The notes below the pieces were generated by a model. The model saw only the letters and a list, made by a program, of their open reading frames with translations, was not told the origin of the DNA and made no database searches. 22,254 nucleotides of DNA from a virus, in the IMG/VR virus record IMGVR_UViG_3300000929_000292, positions 1 to 22,254 of that record; one strand, given 5' to 3'. Position numbers and translations under genes: made by a program. This document shows, piece by piece, positions 7,427-15,772 of the stretch (its first letter is position 1; every line of letters begins with the position of its first letter).

Positions 7427-10400
7427 TTATAAGTTTTGATATTTACCTTCACTGCTGGCTAACCACTTAATCTCTTGAATATTCAGTGCTTTGTCAAATA
7501 CGCAGGCGTCATCAATGATTCCACTAGCATTCGAGGTAGCATAACCATTATTCCAAGTTCCTATTTCTAAGTAATTGCTTGTTACATCTAGCGTGCTTGG
7601 AGCTGGTTGACTCGCAACTAACTCTCCGTTTATATAAAGTTTATGTTTTAAGTTTACAGGATCATAAACACCAGCTAAGTGATACCACGTTTGCGGTGTC
7701 AAGTATTGACTACTCGTTTCTGCAAAAGGTGATACTGCACCTGCACCGTTACCAGATACTATAAATCTAGCGCGACCTGAACCTTCAAGATATAGGAGAC
7801 TTTTTCTTTGGTTTCCGTCACCAACCCAGTTTCCAACCAAACCATAACCAGAACCACTGGGGTCACTTGCATTTGGTTTGAACCAACATGCTAAAGTGTG
7901 TTCACCAGTAGGGAATGAGGCTGTGCCTTTAATGCTAGAGTTGCTTGATGTGAATACTGCACCATTACCACCATTCCTACTAGCACCATAAGATATACCC
8001 GTACTTGTCAAATTGTATCCACCAGAGTGTGAGTCTGTAGAGTCTTGCTCAAATTCATACCAAGATTTTAGATTTTCAATTGGGGGTTTTGGTAGAAGTT
8101 CAGCACTCTTCCTTCCTGCACCCGAATTATACAACCAGCTTATATTTGAGGTATTTAATGGTGTATTCCACATACCATTCCCAAACAGGCTTCCCGCGAA
8201 TTTAGTTTCGTCAAAACTGAAACTCCAAGCTGCAACTCCGAGTGTAAGGTTTAGATTTGAATTTGGAAAAGTTGAATTGACAGGAGTTCCTGTTCCTTGA
8301 AGAACACCATCTACGTAAAATTTACTTTCATTTTCAGAAGAATCTTGTGTGAGAGTGAGCATATACCATCTATCAGCCTCAACTTGAATATCGTCAGCTG
8401 AAATGACGTTTGCAAATTCATTATCACCTCCATATAAACTCTCAGTCGGGCCGTCATTATTTGCACTAGAGTATATGATTTGAGCGAATTTAGGAGTTGC
8501 TGAAGACCCTCTCCAATTCATAACCCAGTTCCCCCATAAACCAGTTCTCAAAGAGTCAAATTTAGCCCATATATTGAAAGTGTATGCATCTGAGTAACCA
8601 AGTGAAGTTGGATTTGCACTCAAGTTCATGTATCCATTATGCCCCATACTAAGACAGTTACTTGATCCATCGGGCGACCCGTATTGTGTGACATAGCAAT
8701 TAGATACTGTTGTGAAATCTAAGCTTCCTATTCCATCCTTTCCACTAGTGTTTACCAGATCGTGGTAAGCTACTGGAACTGGTAGTTCTACTTTATATTC
8801 AAATGTAGTAGAACTTGTATAGAGTGATGAAATTTCTGAAGGTGTTAGTGTCGTGTCATAAATGGTAACGTTCTGAAGACCACCTTCTAGTGTATCCAAT
8901 TGACTTGTATGAGTGAAGTCTGCGAGGCTTAATGGTGAAGTTATGTCACTTGTAGCAAGACTGCCTATAGACTCACTGCCATTAGATTCAACACCATCAA
9001 TGTAAAATTTAACGTTAGTTCCATCACCAGTGACTACTACGTGATGCCAATCATTATCCCATACAAATCCAGATGTATCGAAACTGTTATAACTAGCTGT
9101 ACCACTACCATTAGTTACATATAATCTAAGTGCAGAAGGTGAACCGCTTGCAACTAAATTATCAAACATAAACCCGAAGCCAACTTGGGAGGTTAATATG
9201 TTTGTGCCTAAAATCCTCCACACATAATCACTACTTAAATTGCCGTCAAGTCTAACAAGAGATTCAATTGTGAATACTCCTGTCTTTGGTATAAATGAGA
9301 ATTCTCCAGCCTGTCCGCAATTAACGACTCTTCCATTACCAGTTGGATTGAATGTTGGTGATATAGTGCCAGTAAGTGCACTATCGTAATCCCTAGAACC
9401 ACTAGATGAGGCCCACTCTTGACCATCTACATTCGCATAGTCACCGTTGTTCGATGATATATCATCAATTGCAACTGAACCAGAATCTTCATCTAACTTC
9501 CATCTAGATACTGGTTGTAAAAATGTCTGCTCTGTGATGTAATCTGAAGTGGAAGCATCAAAGCCTCCATCTGAGATATTCCATCCTTTAGTATCTGTTA
9601 AGTTAGAGTAACTAGTTCTGGAAGATGAATCGTATAGACTTGAACCACCATCAAAAGTGACGTTAGTATTTGTATTGATGGAGTCTAACTTTTTGATAAA
9701 ATCCGAATAAGACAGAGTAGTTGCAGCTACACCTGTAAACATCCCAGTTCCATCGTTCATGTTTGTGGGTGATAAGTCAGTTCCTATATTCACTAGGCTA
9801 GAGCAATCGAAAAATGTATTAGTAAAATCTGATAAATTACTTAAAATCAAACCTGCGGTTGATTGAATGAATTTACAACCAGAGAACATATCAGTTCCAG
9901 TTGTAACTGAATCCAAGGTCAAGTCTGTTGGCAGAGATTTTAGATTTTTACAACCATTAAATATGCTGTTAGCTGTTAATGCGTTACTGAGTGTTAATGA
10001 TGATGGAAGTGACTCTACCATAGAACCAGAAAATAAATTTGAAACATCTGTTGACGACTCCAGGTCGAACCCATCTTTAATTGCTATTCTTTCATCACTG
10101 ACTGGAATTGGATATGTTTTCCATTCTTTGACTGTTATACCCTCTTGTGCATGTGTTGATCTCCATGCACTATCATACTCAGCAAGATAGTCTGGGTGAA
10201 CATAAATTGTGCATATTTGGTGGAATCTCATTGATTGAGAACCAGTGAATATGCTAGCTGGTGAGTTAACGTAATATCTACGTTCAACTGTATTTCCGTT
10301 TAATGCTGAAAATGCATTAGTGCCTATACTAGTTAGAGTTGTTGGTAAAATAATATCACCACCATACTGACCGCTTTGAAATGCACTGTTGCTAATAGTT

Positions 10401-12076
10401 TCTAACCCCTCACTGAAGTTCAGTGTTATACCAATCTGTGATGCTTGGAAGAAAGCGTCATTGCTGATATAGGTTACGTTACTTGGTATATTAATCTCAT
10501 TACAATCATGTTGCCTAAATGCAGCTGAACCTATCGATGTTACATTTGACCCGAATGATATACCCCGAACATCAGCATCATACCTCGCCCAGTTACCTGG
10601 TATAGTACCTGATACTGATCTTACAGCACTACCTGAGCTATCGTAAACAGTTGTATCTGTTGTTTGTGGTGTAGTATCTACATTATTGATAGCACCACAA
10701 CCCTTAAACATTGAATCTGTATTGGTGCATAATGGGAATGAACTATCACCCGCTACAAATATCAAGTTTGAACATCCCTCAAAAGAGTTACTACTGTCGG
10801 TGTTACTTTCACCATAAGAACCCCAGTTAGCTATAGCAACAAGTCTATCTTTATAATTTGAATTTGAAAAATTTAACTTTGGAAAATCACCAGAAACACT
10901 TATTATGTATTCACCAAATGAGGGGTATGTGTGACTTAAGTTAGGATCATTATACGATGTTATCGAGGATGATGTTCCATCACCCCACTCGATTGTTGCA
11001 TCATAAGTTCCAACGTTTTCAGCTGGTAGAGTGAAGCTGTTTTGATTCGTGACATTAACAACTAATTCTAAACTTGTGAACTCTTCTTGTGGTCCTGCAT
11101 CTGTTATAGTTCTAGTTAATTTTAACTTCTCCCTTGCCCATATTGCATCCTTTCTGAATTTACAAGAGCCGTTTCCAGGTGATCTGATTCCTACAATTTT
11201 AGTGAAGTTCAATGTTGCCCAGTAAATCAAAGCATCAGACCAGATATCATCATCTCTGAGAGTATCAGAGAGAAATCCTAAATTATCAGCGCGGAATATG
11301 TTCCAATTTCTATAGTCAATTTTTACATTGTAGCAACCGCTGAATGCATTACTCCAGTATCTAAGATTACCAGTACTCCAGTTGGCAGTTCCAAATTCTT
11401 CCAGCCTAGAACAACCTCTAGCCATTTGATCAATACGATTCGTACTTCCAAGTATCCAGTTGTCGGCACCCAATACTCTTTCTAGTTTTGAATCACTATT
11501 GAATGCAATATACAATGCACTACTTGAACTAAAATGACAATTAACACCTCTAGTATCAACCTCTACGAGTTGATAGTTTCTTCTAAAGCAATAGTAAAAG
11601 CTGGTTATCTTATCAACCATATCCTTGAGAGGAGGGATTGAGGTTATTCCATAAGCACTAATAAGGAATTTTTCAAAACTGCTACTAGCCACATTGGGTA
11701 AACCAGGAGTTCTGTATATGCTAGTTAATAGAGTACAATTTCCAAATGCATGAAACCAATTAGTCCATCCAACATCACCAAGATCCAAAACTTTTCTCAG
11801 GTTACCTCTAGTAGAACCATTTCTCAACATGTATATTCTAGGGAATTTACCAGTAATGGATACCGTGTAAGTTCCAGCAGTGGTGTAAACATGTTCAATG
11901 AAAGAAGGTGAACCACGAAACGTTTCCTTGTTTCCATCACCCCAATCGATTCTACAATCGTAAGTTCCAGCGACACCAATTTTTATGTTGAAGTTATCAG
12001 AGGTTGTTACCCATTCTGATATGAAAGGAAATTCCTTTCCTGGCTTTTTGCCTTGAGCTATATTTAATCCACTCAT
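7427..12076 (-). CDS. Giant multidomain adhesin: PKD, DUF285/BspA LRR and LamG-like domains, 1549 aa
   Basis: Domain order from the sequence: PKD-like 1 (about 30-80, VAGTYDCRIDWGDGN); DUF285-type LRR 1 (about 95-328, closing with RTITDAG); PKD-like 2 (about 335-400, NVGTYDATIEWGDGT). A short LRR segment follows at 425-465. A BspA LRR_5 segment lies at about 495-635, with repeats such as GSNVTSIGSAAF and LETISNSAF and a VHPDYLAEY unit typical of its end. DUF285-type LRR 2 spans about 660-840, closing with GWNISDGG. Three concanavalin/LamG-like jelly rolls follow at about 856-1080, 1085-1330 and 1340-1549, each with WYHLAGVYD- or WYMLTLTQD-like cores. Such domains bind glycans or protein receptors, so I infer a tail-tip or capsid adhesin. 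It starts one base after the tail-fibre-repeat gene stop. No signal peptide. The exact virion location is unknown. Confidence 0.9.
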   Translation of the reverse strand: MSGLNIAQGKKPGKEFPFISEWVTTSDNFNIKIGVAGTYDCRIDWGDGNKETFRGSPSFIEHVYTTAGTYTVSITGKFPRIYMLRNGSTRGNLRKVLDLGDVGWTNWFHAFGNCTLLTSIYRTPGLPNVASSSFEKFLISAYGITSIPPLKDMVDKITSFYYCFRRNYQLVEVDTRGVNCHFSSSSALYIAFNSDSKLERVLGADNWILGSTNRIDQMARGCSRLEEFGTANWSTGNLRYWSNAFSGCYNVKIDYRNWNIFRADNLGFLSDTLRDDDIWSDALIYWATLNFTKIVGIRSPGNGSCKFRKDAIWAREKLKLTRTITDAGPQEEFTSLELVVNVTNQNSFTLPAENVGTYDATIEWGDGTSSSITSYNDPNLSHTYPSFGEYIISVSGDFPKLNFSNSNYKDRLVAIANWGSYGESNTDSSNSFEGCSNLIFVAGDSSFPLCTNTDSMFKGCGAINNVDTTPQTTDTTVYDSSGSAVRSVSGTIPGNWARYDADVRGISFGSNVTSIGSAAFRQHDCNEINIPSNVTYISNDAFFQASQIGITLNFSEGLETISNSAFQSGQYGGDIILPTTLTSIGTNAFSALNGNTVERRYYVNSPASIFTGSQSMRFHQICTIYVHPDYLAEYDSAWRSTHAQEGITVKEWKTYPIPVSDERIAIKDGFDLESSTDVSNLFSGSMVESLPSSLTLSNALTANSIFNGCKNLKSLPTDLTLDSVTTGTDMFSGCKFIQSTAGLILSNLSDFTNTFFDCSSLVNIGTDLSPTNMNDGTGMFTGVAATTLSYSDFIKKLDSINTNTNVTFDGGSSLYDSSSRTSYSNLTDTKGWNISDGGFDASTSDYITEQTFLQPVSRWKLDEDSGSVAIDDISSNNGDYANVDGQEWASSSGSRDYDSALTGTISPTFNPTGNGRVVNCGQAGEFSFIPKTGVFTIESLVRLDGNLSSDYVWRILGTNILTSQVGFGFMFDNLVASGSPSALRLYVTNGSGTASYNSFDTSGFVWDNDWHHVVVTGDGTNVKFYIDGVESNGSESIGSLATSDITSPLSLADFTHTSQLDTLEGGLQNVTIYDTTLTPSEISSLYTSSTTFEYKVELPVPVAYHDLVNTSGKDGIGSLDFTTVSNCYVTQYGSPDGSSNCLSMGHNGYMNLSANPTSLGYSDAYTFNIWAKFDSLRTGLWGNWVMNWRGSSATPKFAQIIYSSANNDGPTESLYGGDNEFANVISADDIQVEADRWYMLTLTQDSSENESKFYVDGVLQGTGTPVNSTFPNSNLNLTLGVAAWSFSFDETKFAGSLFGNGMWNTPLNTSNISWLYNSGAGRKSAELLPKPPIENLKSWYEFEQDSTDSHSGGYNLTSTGISYGASRNGGNGAVFTSSNSSIKGTASFPTGEHTLACWFKPNASDPSGSGYGLVGNWVGDGNQRKSLLYLEGSGRARFIVSGNGAGAVSPFAETSSQYLTPQTWYHLAGVYDPVNLKHKLYINGELVASQPAPSTLDVTSNYLEIGTWNNGYATSNASGIIDDACVFDKALNIQEIKWLASSEGKYQNL
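10974..11018 (-). repeat. 45-bp repeat, copy 2 (PKD module)
   Basis: This is the partner of 6669-6713, with 44 of 45 bases identical, inside the second PKD-like domain of the 1549-aa gene. The first PKD domain of the same gene (about 11930-11965) shares only the CCATCACCCCAATCGATT part, so copies 1 and 2 are the closer pair. Confidence 0.9.
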
Positions 12077-12077
12077 C

Positions 12078-12788
12078 TTAAGTTGTCACCCAAAGGAAGA
12101 AGTTAACACCATCGTGTGTATCCCAAGAGATTTTACCTATGGTATTTGGCAACATACCTGAAGTGTAAACAGTATCTCCATTCATTATAGTGTAATTCGA
12201 ATCCAGTGTTAGCAGGTGACCACCAACTGAATCTTGCACAATTGATAATGTTCCATTTAAACCTGCAGTTGCATTCGTTATATTTTCCAGAAGACAATCT
12301 GAAGTTAAAGTAAGAATAGCATTAACTCCATTACTACAATCATAAGAAACTGTTGGGCCAGAAACTAGTGTTTGTGGAGAGAGATAATCATTAACTCTAG
12401 CTGTGAAACTAGAGATATCAACTTTCAAATCTAAAGCAGCTGTGTTAGCTGCAATTGAGTTCGTTACAGTGGAAGAGAAATTCTCATCATCACCAAGAGC
12501 TGCAGCTAGTTCATTGAGTGTGTTTAAAGCTTCGGGTGCAGAGTCAACTAAACTTTCGACACTACTTGCAACATTAGTTGAGATCTCAGAGTCGATTTCA
12601 GCTTTAGTATACGTATCTGATTTGTCAGCTTTTAAATCTAACTGTGCTTGTGATGCACTACTAACTGGCTTATCCAGGTCTGAAGTATTGTCAACATTAC
12701 CCAAGTCAAGTGAGGTACATGCCTCAACTTTATCAATACTCTGCAAGAATATATCTATATCCTCTTTTATTATCACATGTTCTGGCAT
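12078..12788 (-). CDS. Tail-fibre-repeat protein, 236 aa
   Basis: The N-terminal half carries classic phage tail-fibre repeat text: LDLGNVDNTSDLDKPVSSA (28-46), LDLKADKSDTYTKAEID (50-66), and APEALNTLNELAAALGDDENF (84-104) followed by VTNSIAANTAAL. These segments form the elongated trimeric shaft of many fibres. The C-terminal half (about 130-236) is beta-rich (LTLTSDCLLENI, GTLSIVQDSVGGHLLTL, GKISWDTHDGVNFFLWVTT), probably a compact tip or a joint to the next fibre piece. It precedes the giant adhesin by one base, suggesting both belong to one fibre or adhesin assembly. A perfect TATAAATA late box lies 40 bases upstream. Confidence 0.88.
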   Translation of the reverse strand: MPEHVIIKEDIDIFLQSIDKVEACTSLDLGNVDNTSDLDKPVSSASQAQLDLKADKSDTYTKAEIDSEISTNVASSVESLVDSAPEALNTLNELAAALGDDENFSSTVTNSIAANTAALDLKVDISSFTARVNDYLSPQTLVSGPTVSYDCSNGVNAILTLTSDCLLENITNATAGLNGTLSIVQDSVGGHLLTLDSNYTIMNGDTVYTSGMLPNTIGKISWDTHDGVNFFLWVTT

Positions 12789-12827
12789 TTTATTCTTTCT
12801 AGGTTATTGATTTTTCGTTATAATAAT

Positions 12828-12835
12828 TATTTATA
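12828..12835 (-). promoter_or_regulatory. T4-type late promoter box TATAAATA
   Basis: A perfect 8-base TATAAATA on the minus strand lies immediately after the stop of the 534-aa gene and 40 bases before the start of the tail-fibre-repeat gene. Transcription would begin near 12822, leaving a leader of about 34 bases. It is correctly oriented and placed for late expression of the adhesin genes. Confidence 0.7.
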
Positions 12836-12836
12836 T

Positions 12837-14441
12837 TTATGATAATCTCACAGAAAGTGATTCATTATCACTATTGTAGTATGAAGGATATTCTGAGAAA
12901 ACACTATCTAGAGTATCATAGTTATAATCACTGGTTACATCATTTGTCATTAAAGCAAAACCAAGTAAATTGATTTCTTTTACTGATCCATCATAAAACT
13001 TTGTTGTTCCAGATGTATAAGGATTCCATGTCACGAATCGTGTTCCATCTGTTTTTACCATCTCAAACAATGGCATACCCTTATTAATAAGCTGTTCATA
13101 AAGATAGAAATCTGGACTATCACTTTTTTCAATAGTAAGATCACCACCAGTTAAGCTAAGTTTGTATCCAATCAAAGAGCTTTCTGACTCTAGATTATCC
13201 ATTTCTTCAAATGTAGTCTGATTGACGAGATCTCTATTTAACGTTTTTTGTCTTACATCATCACGATCATCACCAAATACTAAGTAGCACCTTACCCATA
13301 TACCTCTTCTTGTGGATAGATTATATCTTCTTACACACGTAGAGACGAGGTAATTTCTAAAGTCGCCTTCACTAACATTTGGATCTAATGTTAAAGGTTG
13401 TGTGTATCCCATTCGTATGAAGTTTGGACTGCTACTATATGAATCGGGTAATCCACCATCTTGACCATAAACCCAACCCATTGAATGCCCATCACCATTT
13501 TCTTCAGAACTAAATACGAACCATCCACCAGTATCTTCTGTTTTTCTTATTGGTTCTGCCCAATGACCAGTTAAAGGATCGTAAGTCTGCTGATCACTCT
13601 GTGTATAAAATCCATGATCCATCGAAGTTCTTCTTACTCCACCCCACGGCATGTTGTGCCAATCATAGGTATCGGGACCGAAATTATAATGACCTAGAGT
13701 TACTTCAATTACTCCATCACCTAAATCTTTATACTTCGTTAAATTTAATAAATACGATTTGCGATCTAATTGATAAGAGCCTCCATCATTACTCGGTTGA
13801 CTCCAGTTTATAGAATAAAAGCTTTTATCATTTTCATCTATTTGTGTAGCGAGTCTAGGGGTGTAATAAGGCTCATTTAATTCAGGGTTAGCTAGATAAA
13901 CCCCCGAACTATGGTTATATGGTGTAGGAGTTGCTGTTTGGTCTACTGCTACTGTTTGCCATACTTCATCGACCCAAGGTGCAACATCACCTTGAGTTTT
14001 TTGCGGAGGTACAGTTTCACCTAATTCGTCAGTAATCAAAGAGTAAATCTGACCACCCTTTCCAACTCTCAACTCCCAATCTTGACTTGAAATAAGTGTA
14101 TCAGCAACCAGATCTTCACTATATGCAGTACCCCATACTGAACCAGAAGAATCATATTCACCTCTTGTAATGCTTACTGGTGTTGAACTGTTACTAGATA
14201 CTGTGCTAGAAGGGAATGAAGACTTAAAGTCAGTTAGACCCAATATGAGGTATTTGTAATCTTGGATAGTTTCTTCGTAAACAACGTAAGATGATTTAAG
14301 ATCTGGTCTTTTATACATGGATGAACCATCAGGCCTCTTGTAGAAAAAGGTGATTTCACCTTCATCTATCACTGCTGGTTTCACTACATCTTTTACAGCC
14401 GAAGCAAAAGAAGTAGCGGAAATCGATGGTCTGCCGTTCAC
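12837..14441 (-). CDS. Uncharacterised 534-aa protein in the adhesin block, enzyme-like
   Basis: GTG is the likely start (14439-14441), preceded by AAGGA about 11 bases upstream and 6 bases after the stop of the 97-aa gene; the next Met is at residue 42. I do not recognise a named family with certainty. The protein has dense runs of Trp, Gly and Asp that look conserved: ELRVGKGGQIYSL (about 123-135), APWVDEVWQTVAV (153-165), LGHYNFGPDTYDWHNMPWGG (253-272), then GGWFVFSSEENGDGHSMGW (about 310-328) and VRRYNLSTRRGIWVRCYLVFG (354-374). Such motif density is more like a carbohydrate-active or other hydrolytic beta-sandwich enzyme than a fibre shaft. No signal peptide or transmembrane helix. Position between a small Ig-like protein and a fibre protein suggests a virion-borne enzyme (for example, acting on host surface glycans), which is inference only. 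Confidence 0.8.
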   Translation of the reverse strand: MNGRPSISATSFASAVKDVVKPAVIDEGEITFFYKRPDGSSMYKRPDLKSSYVVYEETIQDYKYLILGLTDFKSSFPSSTVSSNSSTPVSITRGEYDSSGSVWGTAYSEDLVADTLISSQDWELRVGKGGQIYSLITDELGETVPPQKTQGDVAPWVDEVWQTVAVDQTATPTPYNHSSGVYLANPELNEPYYTPRLATQIDENDKSFYSINWSQPSNDGGSYQLDRKSYLLNLTKYKDLGDGVIEVTLGHYNFGPDTYDWHNMPWGGVRRTSMDHGFYTQSDQQTYDPLTGHWAEPIRKTEDTGGWFVFSSEENGDGHSMGWVYGQDGGLPDSYSSSPNFIRMGYTQPLTLDPNVSEGDFRNYLVSTCVRRYNLSTRRGIWVRCYLVFGDDRDDVRQKTLNRDLVNQTTFEEMDNLESESSLIGYKLSLTGGDLTIEKSDSPDFYLYEQLINKGMPLFEMVKTDGTRFVTWNPYTSGTTKFYDGSVKEINLLGFALMTNDVTSDYNYDTLDSVFSEYPSYYNSDNESLSVRLS

Positions 14442-14447
14442 TTGTTA

Positions 14448-14741
14448 TTAGTCCTTAATAGTCACATTAACAGCGGGTGCTGATGTAGCACCAGTGATAG
14501 TGTATCTAATTAAGCATCTTCCAAGTGCAATAGTGTGGATTTCATCCTCTGTTATTTCCAAAAGATCACCACTTGATTTCTTTAGAGTAATGAATGTAAC
14601 ACCACTATCGAATGAAGCTTCAACTGTTAATGTTCCACCACCAAAGTCACCATAAAAGGCAAAAGTTGATTCTGAAGAATTATATTTAAGAGGTTCTGAA
14701 GTAACATCTGGAGCTGGTCCGCTGATTATTTGAGTTGCCAT
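14448..14741 (-). CDS. Small beta-sandwich protein of the structural block, 97 aa
   Basis: A 97-residue all-beta protein beginning MATQIISGPAPDVTSEPL. The central GDFGGGTLTVEASFDSGVTFITL (about 31-53) is a strand-turn-strand pattern common in small phage virion proteins with an Ig-like or jelly-roll fold. The end is RYTITGATSAPAVNVTIKD. No cysteine, signal or membrane segment. It lies 63 bases after the 117-aa gene; the A-rich stretch before its ATG has no Shine-Dalgarno sequence. An ACTAAATA element around 14774-14783 is a weak late-box resemblance. Probably a virion component; its exact place is unknown. Confidence 0.72.
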   Translation of the reverse strand: MATQIISGPAPDVTSEPLKYNSSESTFAFYGDFGGGTLTVEASFDSGVTFITLKKSSGDLLEITEDEIHTIALGRCLIRYTITGATSAPAVNVTIKD

Positions 14742-14804
14742 ATTTTTGTTTGTTTTTTAATTTGCTATGTTAAGGTATTTAGTATATAATAATACTTAAA
14801 AAAT

Positions 14805-15158
14805 TTACTTTAAAAGATCTGTTACAGTTTTGCTCTTCTCCCAAAACTTACAAGACCAATAACGAGCTTTCCATTTTGGTCCTGGATCTGTATCGCATTT
14901 ATGTCTAGCTCTGAAACTTTTCAATCTTGCGGGGTTGTCACGTTTTATATCAGTGTTGGGGTCTCCAAAACCTAACTTTATTATGTTGCCCTTTTCATTC
15001 TTAACATAAACATAAAACTTCTTCTTGTCGTCATCAGAACGAAATGGATCATTGAGTTTAACTTTGCGACCCTTATACTCAACCTCTTCGATCTTACTGG
15101 CATTTAAAACTTTTTGAGCAGCTTCTTCTAGGCTACCTTTTTTGAACTCCCTCGACAT
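14805..15158 (-). CDS. Conserved phage protein with ARYWSCKFW ending, 117 aa
   Basis: A basic protein whose second half reads KFYVYVKNEKGNIIKLGFGDPN (47-68), then IKRDNPARLKSFRARHKCD (71-89) and KARYWSCKFW (97-106). I recognise this arrangement (VKN..GN..K..FGDP....RD.P.....FRARH.CD........ARYWSC..W) from conserved proteins of many tailed phages, where it occurs alone or attached to head-assembly proteins; the function is not firmly known. The two cysteines and the histidine (H86, C88, C102) could bind a metal. It is the first gene after the hsp20 terminator, and a perfect TATAAATA box sits just 6 bases before the ATG, so its mRNA may have no leader. The assignment to virion assembly is inference. 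Confidence 0.82.
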   Translation of the reverse strand: MSREFKKGSLEEAAQKVLNASKIEEVEYKGRKVKLNDPFRSDDDKKKFYVYVKNEKGNIIKLGFGDPNTDIKRDNPARLKSFRARHKCDTDPGPKWKARYWSCKFWEKSKTVTDLLK

Positions 15159-15164
15159 ATCTTT

Positions 15165-15172
15165 TATTTATA
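15165..15172 (-). promoter_or_regulatory. T4-type late promoter box TATAAATA abutting a start codon
   Basis: A perfect TATAAATA on the minus strand, followed by AAAGAT and the ATG of the 117-aa gene. It lies just past the hsp20 terminator, so it would start a new late transcript. The predicted start is within one or two bases of the ATG. Confidence 0.65.
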
Positions 15173-15186
15173 TGTAAAATAAGTTC

Positions 15187-15224
15187 ATAAAAGATAAAGG
15201 GCTTCCCGTAAATGAGAAGCCCTT
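15187..15224 (-). terminator. Rho-independent terminator after hsp20
   Basis: On the minus strand the 9-bp stem AAGGGCTTC / GAAGCCCTT (arms 15216-15224 and 15197-15205, 10-base loop) is followed by TATCTTTTAT. It lies 25 bases past the hsp20 stop codon, in the right place to end that transcript before the late box at 15165. Confidence 0.88.
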
Positions 15225-15249
15225 GCTTTGGTTATTATCCTTTGTTTAT

Positions 15250-15687
15250 TTAAGAGTCGGAATCTTGAAGAATTGTAAAGGTTTTAGGCTTCATTTCTTC
15301 GGGAACTTCCAAGTTTAAATAGATTGAAAGAATCCCATCAGTTATTCTCACTTCACTAACTCTAATGTGTTCAGCAAGTGTGAAGGTTTTAACGAAACTG
15401 CGAGTTCCAATTCCTTTATGAAGGTATTCTTTATCTCCGTTTAAATCAACTCCATCTGATGAAACGATAAGCTGATCTTTATCTTGTTTTACTGATAAAT
15501 CTTTATCACTAAATCCTGCAACTGCAAGAGAGATTTCAAATTCACTATCACTATGTTTAACTACATTGTGAGGTGGATAAGATGTTTTTTCATTTACTGA
15601 AAGTGATTCAAGTCTATCAATGATTGAATCGAACCCAACTGCGAATGCACGAGGCACCACACCATTTATTCTGTTTGTTATTGTCAT
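15250..15687 (-). CDS. hsp20: Small heat-shock protein, Hsp20/IbpA-like
   Basis: A 145-residue alpha-crystallin-type holdase chaperone that binds unfolding proteins without ATP. The short N-terminal arm (VPRAFAVGFDSIIDRLESL, about 11-29) is like that of IbpA. The alpha-crystallin domain runs from SYPPHNVVKHSDSEFEISLAVAGF (36-59) to GILSIYLNLEVPEEMKPKTF (about 118-137). Inside it are LSVKQDKDQLIVSS and YLHKGIGTRSFVKTFTLAEHIRV. The GILSIYL segment is the usual signature near the end of the domain. Hsp20 genes are known in T4-like marine phages, where a role in virion assembly or stress survival has been suggested. It has the strongest Shine-Dalgarno sequence in the window (AAAGGAG), a long leader with possible hairpins, a late-type promoter, and its own terminator, so it is a separate unit. 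Confidence 0.96.
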   Translation of the reverse strand: MTITNRINGVVPRAFAVGFDSIIDRLESLSVNEKTSYPPHNVVKHSDSEFEISLAVAGFSDKDLSVKQDKDQLIVSSDGVDLNGDKEYLHKGIGTRSFVKTFTLAEHIRVSEVRITDGILSIYLNLEVPEEMKPKTFTILQDSDS

Positions 15688-15691
15688 TTTT

Positions 15692-15741
15692 TAACTCCTT
15701 TTAAGCAAGTTGTATGTAAATTGAGACCCCGTAGGCATCTC
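15692..15741 (-). promoter_or_regulatory. Structured hsp20 leader (candidate regulatory RNA element)
   Basis: The leader downstream of the late box holds a stem GAGAU-G-CC / GG-G-GUCUC with a three-base loop (15723-15741). A weaker second pairing, AACUU with GAGUU, would partly cover the Shine-Dalgarno bases. Such an arrangement before an Hsp20 gene resembles a temperature-sensitive leader, but the second stem is only five pairs and this is speculative. Confidence 0.3.
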
Positions 15742-15772
15742 TTGAATATAAAAACTTATTATACTCAGATTT

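Noticed and set aside
6669-12076. Diversity-generating retroelement in the adhesin genes
   Set aside because: Repeats exist and the genes are adhesins, but there is no reverse transcriptase, no template repeat with adenine-biased differences, and the 45-bp copies are both coding in domain cores.
12403-12810. Plus-strand open frame of 135 codons opposite the tail-fibre-repeat gene
   Set aside because: It lies wholly opposite a clear minus-strand fibre gene, has no convincing ribosome site and its text looks like the mirror of coiled repeat codons (Ser/Ala/Leu rich).
15759-15764. TATAAT in the hsp20 leader as a main sigma70 promoter
   Set aside because: No -35-like hexamer lies at 16-18 bases upstream; the overlapping TATAAATA late box explains the region better.
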